DNA from: JBKEAJ01 sp047972135
GTDB taxonomy: Bacteria > Bacteroidota > Bacteroidia > Bacteroidales > Prolixibacteraceae
DNA length: 28,143 bases
Assembly: GCA_047972135.1 (NCBI GenBank)
Contig: JBKEAJ010000071.1
Location: 1 to 28,143, forward strand
Reading direction: 5' to 3'
Below are positions 7,433-14,916 of this stretch, in pieces. Under the pieces are notes generated by a model, which did not search any database, was not told the DNA's origin, and saw only the letters and a program-made list of their open reading frames with translations. Both the position numbers and the translations under genes were made by a program. Position 1 is the stretch's first letter. The number at the start of each line of letters is the position of its first letter.

Positions 7433-8771
7433 AGCTTCTAACACACCTGAATCCGATATAAGCACGGGTTGTGTCTTGATATTCGTAGTCACGAGTGTAC
7501 ACTCTGATAAAATCTTTAGAATCTTTCCAAGAGCCTCCTCTTACGACTTTTCTTCTCATTGCGGGAGGGTCACCGGGCTTAGCATCATAAGTAACTGTCG
7601 GGTTTAGGTCGTTAATAAAAGCCATAGACACTTCGGAGTAAGCATCCTCCGTCCATTCGGCAACATTCCCTGCCATGTCATATATTCCGTATCCATTGGG
7701 GTCATATGATGCGACCGACACTGTGGTTGCACCCTGGTCAGAATCTGCAATATAGTTTCCCCGCATCGGTTTAAAGTTAGCAAGGAGGCAGCCATTGCAG
7801 TTTCTGGCATAATATGCTCCCCATGGGTATATTGCACCTTCGAGACCACCTCGGGCAGCGTATTCCCATTCGGCTTCGGTAGGTAGTCTATAATCGAAAA
7901 TTCCGTTTTGACCTTTATTTTCCAGGTAGTCGTTCATATACTGAGTCCTCCAGTGGCAAAATGCTTTTGCTTGTTTCCACGTAATTCCGACAACGGGATA
8001 TTCATCAAATCCGGGGTGAGAGAAATAATTAACCGTCATGGGTTCGTTATACGAATATTCATAATCACGCACCCAGCATAGAGTATCAGGATATACGTAC
8101 ACATGTTCCTTCCTAACGAAGTCCTTACGTCCACTAACGGGGACGGTTTCTCCATCAGCATTTACGAAGCTCCCATTATAGGCTTTGGTTTTGTAGTCGT
8201 AGGTTCTGGATACTTTTGCCGCTTGTCTGTAATCAATCCAGTAGTATGAATAATTAAGGGCTCTAGGATCTATTGTCAGACCTTCTGAGGACAATCTATC
8301 GTAAACATTGTAGCACATAGGCTCTAATGCCTGCATTATTTCGGGTTCGTTTAAATCCAGCTCTACGTCAAAATTAATCTTTGGGGGTTCTATTGGGTTG
8401 CCTGCTTCATCTTCAGTTATAAGAAATTCGGGGAATGACTCGCCAAGAGTCTCACGTGCAGACTTATCTTTAACATATTCAATAAACTGCTTGTACTCGG
8501 AGTTTGTTATTTCTGTTTCGTCAATCCAAAAAGCATCAACGGAGACTTGCTTCAGTCCTCTCATCTGAGCCAGAGGTTCTTCGTCGTTCTGTCCCATCTT
8601 ATAGCTACCTCTAGGCACGAAGTTCATACCATATGGTATAGGTTCAAACCACTGTCTGCTCTTTCGCTGTCCAACAAGTTCGTAATCTCGCTTCGCATCT
8701 TCTTTCAGTTTCATGAAGCCACAAGAAGTAAGTATTATTGTTGATGTCAGTATGCAACAAATCCTAATCAT
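7404..8771 (-). CDS. gldK: Second GldK/PorK-type lipoprotein (paralogue of porK)
   Basis: A 455-residue lipoprotein with a short signal peptide and lipobox LTSC (lipidated C17), then a formylglycine-generating-enzyme-like (SUMF1) fold ending in IGFRCVRSS. It is a close paralogue of porK at 12470-13864 along its whole length. Shared blocks include AFWIDETEIT, GNPIEPP, DYRQAAKVSRTYD, YPDTLCW, SYNEP, FSHPGFD, YRLPTEAEWEYAARGG and TRDYEYQDTTR. In T9SS, PorK/GldK forms a periplasmic ring with PorN/GldN on the inner face of the outer membrane. The cysteine pair that makes sulfatase FGE catalytic, expected just after RGGSW, is absent (RGGSWKDSKDF), so an enzymatic role is unlikely. It carries a CNGC motif (325-328) that porK lacks. 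It lies 90 bases after porN, behind a strong hairpin, and may be expressed separately. Confidence 0.9.
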   Translation of the reverse strand: MIRICCILTSTIILTSCGFMKLKEDAKRDYELVGQRKSRQWFEPIPYGMNFVPRGSYKMGQNDEEPLAQMRGLKQVSVDAFWIDETEITNSEYKQFIEYVKDKSARETLGESFPEFLITEDEAGNPIEPPKINFDVELDLNEPEIMQALEPMCYNVYDRLSSEGLTIDPRALNYSYYWIDYRQAAKVSRTYDYKTKAYNGSFVNADGETVPVSGRKDFVRKEHVYVYPDTLCWVRDYEYSYNEPMTVNYFSHPGFDEYPVVGITWKQAKAFCHWRTQYMNDYLENKGQNGIFDYRLPTEAEWEYAARGGLEGAIYPWGAYYARNCNGCLLANFKPMRGNYIADSDQGATTVSVASYDPNGYGIYDMAGNVAEWTEDAYSEVSMAFINDLNPTVTYDAKPGDPPAMRRKVVRGGSWKDSKDFIRVYTRDYEYQDTTRAYIGFRCVRSSLRDELIRD

Positions 8772-8842
8772 AAAATGACTATCCGTTAAACAATAAATAA
8801 GTGAGCGAGAGGCAGGTAAGTAATATAGTAGAAAATATAAAG

Positions 8843-8880
8843 AGGTCTTTGAGAATACCTATTAGTATTCCCAAAGATCT
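8843..8880 (-). terminator. Hairpin over the porN stop codon
   Basis: Arms 8843-8858 and 8865-8880 form a 16-bp stem with one mismatch and one G-U pair in the minus-strand transcript, and a six-base loop. The porN stop codon (8862-8864) lies in the loop. Downstream on the minus strand the sequence is U-rich but without a clean T-run. It could act as a terminator, an attenuator or a block to RNA decay that separates the core porP-porN genes from the second gldK. Confidence 0.55.
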
Positions 8881-9719
8881 TGCTCATAGTTGAAGAGTTT
8901 TGTTTCAATCTCTTCTGATTCGCGCATAGCGTCCTGTCCAGACTTATAGTCCCAGACATATCTATCAAGAGCCGAAGCTTCTTTTACAATGTACGAGCTA
9001 AAGTATCTATTTATAAACAAGTCATCATAAGAAAATGGTGCAGCCTGATTGTCCTCGTTAAAGACTTCACTACGAGCTAGCAATGCACGAGCTTCGGGAT
9101 AATGAATCCAGCACACCAATGTTCTTTGAATATTTTCGGGGGTTTCTTCTGCGCCATCTCTGTAAAATTCTCTTATAGGGCAAATTCCCACGACTCTACA
9201 TCTAAACATTGATGTTCTTTTATCAAGATACCACACCTCTTTAATCATATACTGATAAATTTCGTCGGTACGAGCTGCTCCCTCGATAGTTACTCTTTCG
9301 GTCTCTCCGGTTTCAAAATTTGTTTTTTCAATCACTTGAGAACCTGATCCGAGCTGAGCATTAACTTCGTCCAAGGTCATAGGTTTCTTAAAGTCATCTC
9401 CTGAAGTACGCGCATCGTAAGCAATAAGTTCTCCCGTTTTTATGCCGTTGAGAATAACATTAATCAAGCTGTTGCGACCTTCGGTTCTTTCCAGAGGGAA
9501 ATATAGGCGTTGATTCATTTTCTCTCTAACGTCAATAATTCTCCAGAACGTTCTTCTCCAACGTATATCAGCCTCACTCACAGATGGTAATGGCAAAGGC
9601 ACTCTTTCTTTAATACTTTCATTTTGAAATTGTTGCTCCATTGCCTGAGCTTTAACTTCCGTTTTCCCGAGAAAGCACATAGGCAAAGCCAATAATATTA
9701 TCAATCCAAATCTGTTCAT
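8862..9719 (-). CDS. porN: Type IX secretion ring protein PorN/GldN
   Basis: Periplasmic T9SS protein that forms the ring complex with the PorK lipoprotein. The 285-residue protein starts with a signal peptide (MNRFGLIILLALPMCFLG, ending near KAQA). The mature part shows the GldN-like stretches DIRWRRTFWRIIDVREKMN and NQRLYFPL, and later YQYMIKEVWYLDKRTSMF followed by CRVVGICP. I use ATG 9719; the open frame also allows a TTG at 9725. It is separated from porM by 98 bases that contain a large hairpin, and another hairpin overlaps its stop codon, so its dosage may be tuned after transcription. Confidence 0.93.
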   Translation of the reverse strand: MNRFGLIILLALPMCFLGKTEVKAQAMEQQFQNESIKERVPLPLPSVSEADIRWRRTFWRIIDVREKMNQRLYFPLERTEGRNSLINVILNGIKTGELIAYDARTSGDDFKKPMTLDEVNAQLGSGSQVIEKTNFETGETERVTIEGAARTDEIYQYMIKEVWYLDKRTSMFRCRVVGICPIREFYRDGAEETPENIQRTLVCWIHYPEARALLARSEVFNEDNQAAPFSYDDLFINRYFSSYIVKEASALDRYVWDYKSGQDAMRESEEIETKLFNYEQDLWEY

Positions 9720-9758
9720 AAACAAAATATTTATTTTCTACTGTACACTAATACAAAG

Positions 9759-9809
9759 TGCAACAATCACTCCAAAATATATAACTCAATATTTAGAGTG
9801 ATTATTGCA
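9759..9809 (-). promoter_or_regulatory. Intercistronic hairpin between porM and porN
   Basis: Arms 9759-9772 (TGCAACAATCACTC) and 9796-9809 pair over 14 bp, with one G-U in the minus-strand RNA. Inside them AAATAT and ATATTT can pair further, which makes a long two-part stem. It starts 8 bases after the porM stop codon on the transcribed strand. No T-tract follows, so an RNA-stability or partial-termination element fits better than a full terminator. Confidence 0.5.
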
Positions 9810-9817
9810 TTTGGCAT

Positions 9818-11440
9818 CTAATTCATCTTAAAACTGATTGGTGGCAGAGGTCTTGTAGTCCCGTCGCCACCTTTCGCAAAGATGTTGTCAATATACACAA
9901 CATCGCCACGACTCAAGCTATTAAACTGTGACTTCATCTCGGCAGTGAACCTATTGTTATTACTTTGCCATGTATTTGAGAAACCACTTTTAGTGATACT
10001 CACATTAAAGCCTGTAATAGTAAACTTCAAGTCAAAGTCAAAATCTTTCAATACTGCAAGGATACCATCTTGGACAGCAAATTCTGCTTTTGCTATCGTT
10101 CCTCCTTGTCTATTTGCCACCATCGGCACGGGATCTGGCACTTTTTTCACTCTAAATGGCATAGAGCCGAGACTAAAAGAAGACCCGTTTATATTTGCAT
10201 TAACGCTAATTTTTGTTTTCGTTGCATTAACATCCAATGATTCTGGGAATACAACCCATCCTGCTCCTTGTCTTTCAGCTTTCATATTAGTAAAGCTAGG
10301 ATGTATATCGTTTGCACTGACACCTCCCCCAGATATTGAAATAGGATTAGGGACTCCCATATACAGTACATTCATCTTAGTAGGAGAAATTGTAGCAGAT
10401 GGAGCAACAACAGTATATTCAAAATCGAAGCCGTAGTTTTCAACACCTTTAGGACCCGTGATAGCAAGGTTTCCTGACTGCTTCACTAGTCCTACACCCG
10501 TTGCAGTTGTTCTAAACTTACCTACACCACCTTCAACGGGTACAGCCCTACTGCCGATAGTTATTGTAGGTGCTCTCGTTTCATCGACTGCCGAAAGATA
10601 AATATCCGCCTCGAAAGTTTGTCCTTGAAGCAGGATTTTACTATTCGTAGATACCTTAGCTGCCAGAGTGTTAAATTTAAAATCCTTAGCACCAATTTGA
10701 CTAAACAAGAAGTTCAACATCGAAGTTTCGATATTTCTTGATTGAATTTCCATATTTGTCATTATCGTCAGACAAGCTGTCAATGGCTTTGCTCTAAAAT
10801 TATCGACTTCCCACGTAATGTTGCCTTCCCCTGCTTCTTTGGGGGGATTTTCTGTATTGAGTCCTTTTTCAATCTCCATCATCACACCACTAGTCTCTGC
10901 GTCCACGCCATTGAGTATCGAAGCTAATTTCTTCTTCGTTTCAATTATCTTATTCTTCAAGCGAGTTCCACCACTTTCCTGTCCTCCCACCATTTCTACA
11001 AGTACACGTTCTGGCACGTTCAATTCGTCGGGTTTATTCACAACGAATTTTGTTCCATCCAGTGCTTGCACATAAGTACTTTTAGAAGTAATCGGGTTCT
11101 CTGGCGATTCTTTTTCCCCACCACCTTCTGTCACCAAGTATACCTTTAAGCTGTCGATATAGTCAACCAACTCGTTTGTTATTGCCGACACTTGCTTAGC
11201 CTTTGCTAACAAAGGACGCGCCTCTTCTGGGTCTTCCTTCATGGCTTGACTAAACTGTCCAATGATAGATTCGTTTTTCTTTGCAACATTAGCCAGTGTT
11301 TCCCCGAGACTTCTGTTGACTATTCTAAATGCGTCCAATACCTCAGCAGAGACGTTCAATGCAAGCATTGCCGTAAGGACAATGTACATCATACTAATCA
11401 TTTTCTGTCTGGGCGTTTCCGGACAATTTTTTGATCCCAT
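9818..11440 (-). CDS. porM: Type IX secretion motor protein PorM/GldM
   Basis: Inner-membrane protein with one N-terminal transmembrane helix and a long periplasmic part that reaches the PorK-PorN ring; with PorL it forms the proton-driven rotary motor of T9SS. The 540 residues open with the family signature ETPRQKMISMMYIVLTAMLA (8-27); R11 matches the arginine near the membrane (R9 in Flavobacterium johnsoniae GldM) that sits close to the GldL glutamate. The remaining length fits the four periplasmic domains of the family: a helical bundle followed by beta-rich domains, ending in PLPPISFKMN. It lies 32 bases after porL on the same strand. Confidence 0.95.
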   Translation of the reverse strand: MGSKNCPETPRQKMISMMYIVLTAMLALNVSAEVLDAFRIVNRSLGETLANVAKKNESIIGQFSQAMKEDPEEARPLLAKAKQVSAITNELVDYIDSLKVYLVTEGGGEKESPENPITSKSTYVQALDGTKFVVNKPDELNVPERVLVEMVGGQESGGTRLKNKIIETKKKLASILNGVDAETSGVMMEIEKGLNTENPPKEAGEGNITWEVDNFRAKPLTACLTIMTNMEIQSRNIETSMLNFLFSQIGAKDFKFNTLAAKVSTNSKILLQGQTFEADIYLSAVDETRAPTITIGSRAVPVEGGVGKFRTTATGVGLVKQSGNLAITGPKGVENYGFDFEYTVVAPSATISPTKMNVLYMGVPNPISISGGGVSANDIHPSFTNMKAERQGAGWVVFPESLDVNATKTKISVNANINGSSFSLGSMPFRVKKVPDPVPMVANRQGGTIAKAEFAVQDGILAVLKDFDFDLKFTITGFNVSITKSGFSNTWQSNNNRFTAEMKSQFNSLSRGDVVYIDNIFAKGGDGTTRPLPPISFKMN

Positions 11441-11472
11441 ACCTAATATCTATTAAATTATTACACTAAGCA

Positions 11473-12441
11473 TTAAGCCTTAATAGCATTAAGCATCTTA
11501 CCATAGAACTTATTAAGCTCTTCCATGTTGTTACTAAGCTCTACACTCTGTTCCTTGTACTTGCGTACTTCGTCTATTGATGCAGCGAGCATCTGATTCA
11601 TTTCCGCCAATTGCTTAGAATAATTAGAAGCTAAACTAAGTTGCTCAACGGTCGATCTCAGCTGCGTTCCCATAGAGTCATTCAGTTCGCCGATACGAGC
11701 AGCGAGACTAGACATCCCTTCATTATACTTTTCTGTATTCGTAGACACAAGGCTGATTTCCTTATTTAGTTCATCGACCATTCCTACATAAGTAGAATTA
11801 AGTCTCTCATTAGCATCATTTAATTGAGAAGTAAAAGTTTTTCCTGCATTTGTTATTTCTATTGTTGTATTATCGTAAGTACCTACCAACTTATCCATTG
11901 CAGAGTCGATGGTTTGAGTAGCCTTTTTATTTATTTGTGAGAAGACCTCCATGGTATCTGAAGCTGAGTTCAGATTATTCACATATACATCGGTAGCGAC
12001 AGTTGCTTGAGAAATATCGCCAAGAGAGTTAGAAATTGAGTTCAATCTTTCAAAACTAATTCTCAATTTTTCTAATGCTTCTGGAGTAATTCCCGCTTCA
12101 TCAAATACCGAGTGTACGCTACCAGTTCCCACGGCGGGAGCAGCAGCTGTCAGTCCGCCAACTGAGAAATTAACCTTGTCGCCGTCGTCCTCATCATACT
12201 CGCCTGATAACATGGGGAATACCCTTGTCCAATCTGGCTGTTCGATATGAGGTTCGAATATCCCCATAATAAATATAAACGCTTCTGTACCGAGACCAAT
12301 AGTAAGGAATGTTCCTGCCATTGGCCAGTGCTGAAGTTTAAACAATGCACCAACGATTACTACTGCGGCTCCCAATCCGTAGATTATACCACTGATGTTT
12401 TGCCATGCTTTACTGTGAAAAAAACCACCCTTTTTTGCCAT
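11473..12441 (-). CDS. porL: Type IX secretion motor protein PorL/GldL
   Basis: Inner-membrane partner of PorM. The 322 residues start with two transmembrane helices (about 16-34 and 42-62) joined by the conserved turn LFKLQHWPMAG. Conserved K35 and, in the second helix, E53 (GLGTEAFIF) match the charged residues that proton flow depends on in GldL. The long C-terminal part is coiled-coil-like and cytoplasmic, rich in NSISNSL- and TLDSAMD-type heptads, and ends NMEELNKFYGKMLNAIKA. The gene follows porK by 28 bases. Length and architecture are typical for Bacteroidales PorL. Confidence 0.95.
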   Translation of the reverse strand: MAKKGGFFHSKAWQNISGIIYGLGAAVVIVGALFKLQHWPMAGTFLTIGLGTEAFIFIMGIFEPHIEQPDWTRVFPMLSGEYDEDDGDKVNFSVGGLTAAAPAVGTGSVHSVFDEAGITPEALEKLRISFERLNSISNSLGDISQATVATDVYVNNLNSASDTMEVFSQINKKATQTIDSAMDKLVGTYDNTTIEITNAGKTFTSQLNDANERLNSTYVGMVDELNKEISLVSTNTEKYNEGMSSLAARIGELNDSMGTQLRSTVEQLSLASNYSKQLAEMNQMLAASIDEVRKYKEQSVELSNNMEELNKFYGKMLNAIKA

Positions 12442-12469
12442 TTCTTTTTTATTAAATTGATAATACTAT

Positions 12470-13864
12470 TTATTTTCTTTTCTTATTTTTCTTGAACTCG
12501 CCACCAAGAGATGATCTCACACATCTGAATCCAACAAAAGATCTTGTTGTATCTTGATATTCATAGTCTCTTGTAGATACTTGTATATAATTTGCGTCAT
12601 CTTTCCAAGAACCACCTCTTATAACTTTGCGTTTCATTGTAGGGGGGTCGTCGGGTTTCGCATCGTAGTAGAATGTCGGGTTTAAGTCGTTGATATAATT
12701 GTATGCAGCTTCGTCGTATGCACTTCCTGTCCACTCTGCAACGTTTCCTGCCATATCATACAGACCATAGTCGTTTTTGTCATAAGCAGCTACTTCTGTG
12801 GTCATCATTGCATTATCAGCTGTATAGTCTCCTCTAAGAGGTTTAAAATTTGCAAGGAATTCACCTTTTTCGTCTCTGGCATAGTATCCTCCCCAAGGAT
12901 ATTTTGAGAGTTGGCGTCCCCCTCTTGCCGCATATTCCCATTCGGCCTCTGTGGGGAGTCTATATTCTTGCACCTCTGCTTTTCTTGCATCTTTCAAGTA
13001 AGAATTCATCAGCTCGGTTCTCCATTTACAGAATGCTTTTGCTTGCTCCCACGACACTCCGACAACAGGATAGTCGTCAAATCCGGGATGCGAGAAATAT
13101 GCCATTACCCAAGGTTCATTATATGAATAGTCATAATCACGTATCCAGCAAAGAGTGTCGGGATATACGGCAACAGAGCGTTCAAAGACAAAAGAACGGC
13201 GACCTTCGACGGGGACAACTTCTCCATTCTGATTAATGATGTTACCCTTATAAGTTTTTGTTTCGGGGTCGTAAGTTCTAGACACCTTAGCAGCCTGTCT
13301 GTAATCGAACCAATGATATGTATATACTAATCCTCTGGGGTCAATCTCAACTTTTCCATCGAGTCTGTCTTGCTCGGGATAATGCATAGCTTCCAAAGAA
13401 TTGATAATTTCTGGTTCACTCATATCCAATTCTTCATCCCAGTTAATCATAGGCGGTTCAATCGGATTACCCTCCTTATCTTCTGTTATTAGGAATTCGG
13501 GGAAATGTTCACCTAGAGTCTCGCGAGCCATTTTTTCTTTTACCCACTCAACAAACTGTCTGTATTCGTTGTTTGTGATTTCGGTTTCATCAATCCAGAA
13601 CGCGTCGACGGTAACAGTTTTGTTTGGGACAAACCTTGAATTGGGATCTTGGTCGTTGGTTCCAATTCTGTAACTACCTCTGTTAACCATTTGCATGCCC
13701 AGAGGTTTAGGCTCGGAGTATTTACCACTTTTTCTGTTCCCCACAAGCTCTCCACTTTTCTTTCCTCCTCCACCGAAGCCCAACTTAGAACATCCGACGA
13801 ACGAGGTAGCTGCAATTGCTAAAAGCAAAAGAACTAGATTCTGATTAATTCTCATATTTTTCAT
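12470..13864 (-). CDS. porK: Type IX secretion ring lipoprotein PorK/GldK
   Basis: Outer-membrane lipoprotein that builds the T9SS periplasmic ring with PorN. The 464 residues start with a signal peptide and lipobox FVGC (lipidated C25), a Gly-rich linker, then a SUMF1-like domain with YRLPTEAEWEYAARGG, DMAGNVAEWTG, RGGSW and VGFRCVRSS. As in other PorK/GldK proteins, the two catalytic cysteines of sulfatase FGE after RGGSW are missing (RGGSWKDDANY), so the fold is used structurally. The C-terminus is basic (KKNKKRK). The ATG overlaps the porP stop by 4 bases (ATGA), which suggests coupled translation. A second copy lies at 7404-8771. Confidence 0.96.
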   Translation of the reverse strand: MKNMRINQNLVLLLLAIAATSFVGCSKLGFGGGGKKSGELVGNRKSGKYSEPKPLGMQMVNRGSYRIGTNDQDPNSRFVPNKTVTVDAFWIDETEITNNEYRQFVEWVKEKMARETLGEHFPEFLITEDKEGNPIEPPMINWDEELDMSEPEIINSLEAMHYPEQDRLDGKVEIDPRGLVYTYHWFDYRQAAKVSRTYDPETKTYKGNIINQNGEVVPVEGRRSFVFERSVAVYPDTLCWIRDYDYSYNEPWVMAYFSHPGFDDYPVVGVSWEQAKAFCKWRTELMNSYLKDARKAEVQEYRLPTEAEWEYAARGGRQLSKYPWGGYYARDEKGEFLANFKPLRGDYTADNAMMTTEVAAYDKNDYGLYDMAGNVAEWTGSAYDEAAYNYINDLNPTFYYDAKPDDPPTMKRKVIRGGSWKDDANYIQVSTRDYEYQDTTRSFVGFRCVRSSLGGEFKKNKKRK

Positions 13865-14853
13865 AAATGCCTAACGCTTTTATATTTTTTCTTTCCTTGC
13901 TTTATGAGTCTCATCGCATAAGATAAATAGACCTCATGCGAGCCTCCAAAGCTAATAAATTTTCCTAAATCGATATCGTAAGAGTAAGCTACTCTTAAAC
14001 CTGAGAACAACTCTACCCCCAACATCAGAGCGACTGCACTTCCCGTTCTAAATGTTGCACCTCCCCAAAACCTTTGGTCGTACTCTACTATCGTATTTAA
14101 ATCCAACTGTACATCCGCCATATCCGTCTTCACTAGTGCCGAGGGTTTTATCATAATCAGAGGATTAGCTGTTTCAAAGTTCATTCCTCCCATTAAATAG
14201 ATATGTCTAGCTAAAAAATAGCTACTTTCATATCCCTCGTATTTGACTTCAGGGGCTAACAAATGATTAACAGAAAGCCCTATATAGTATCTCGTGTTTT
14301 CCAAATAAACCCCGAAATCAAAGTCTGGTGTTATCTGACTTTGCTCTCCTTGTGGGATTAGCGGGTCAGATGTGCTTCCTGTGAAATTATCTCCATCAGG
14401 AATTTGCCATTCACCGTTTAATTTAGAGTTAACAAAATTCGTGCCTAAACCGACTCTCAACTCACCAATTTTAACTTTTAATAGCTTTGAAATGCTAAAA
14501 CCGTAGCTAATGTTATTAAAAAAACCTATCTCATCACTCATCACCTTAATCCCTACTCCCCAATCTGTATTAAAGGCATTCAACTGCGTTTCGGCATTTA
14601 TTTGATACGTTATCGGAGCACCTTCAAGTCCTGTCCATTGAAATCTATTATTAGACACTATGTTTAAATATTTACTACTTCCAGCAAACGCCGAATTAAT
14701 AGCATACTTATTAAACATATACTGAGACACGAGTGGATCCGACTGTCCATTAGCTGCTCCTCCCATAAAATACACCAAAACTCCAGTTAGCAAAATTTTC
14801 TGAACAAGTCTACTCCTGCAACAATGCCACATATGTGAATAATTATTCGACAT
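13861..14853 (-). CDS. porP: Type IX secretion outer-membrane protein PorP/SprF
   Basis: Outer-membrane beta-barrel of the PorP/SprF family, needed for T9SS function and, in related species, for attaching secreted adhesins. The 330 residues have an N-terminal signal peptide (hydrophobic stretch ILLTGVLVYFMGG, cleavage probably after ANG), then the typical mature start QSDPLVSQYMFNKYAINSAF and the blocks NRFQWTGLEGAP and GVGIKVMSDEIGFF. The C-terminus ends in alternating strands plus a basic tail. A short Cys/His-containing stretch precedes the signal, so the real start may be the internal ATG seven codons in. It begins the compact porP-porK-porL-porM series. Confidence 0.93.
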   Translation of the reverse strand: MSNNYSHMWHCCRSRLVQKILLTGVLVYFMGGAANGQSDPLVSQYMFNKYAINSAFAGSSKYLNIVSNNRFQWTGLEGAPITYQINAETQLNAFNTDWGVGIKVMSDEIGFFNNISYGFSISKLLKVKIGELRVGLGTNFVNSKLNGEWQIPDGDNFTGSTSDPLIPQGEQSQITPDFDFGVYLENTRYYIGLSVNHLLAPEVKYEGYESSYFLARHIYLMGGMNFETANPLIMIKPSALVKTDMADVQLDLNTIVEYDQRFWGGATFRTGSAVALMLGVELFSGLRVAYSYDIDLGKFISFGGSHEVYLSYAMRLIKQGKKKYKSVRHL

Positions 14854-14916
14854 CTTTCTCTAAGAAACGTACAATTTTATATTTTTATTCTGTATCACTA
14901 AAATAATCTCATATTT

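Noticed and set aside
11468..11500. Direct and inverted GCATTAAG repeats at the porL 3' end
   Set aside because: They fall within coding sequence for the C-terminus and the small stem is only about 6 bp; no evidence for function.
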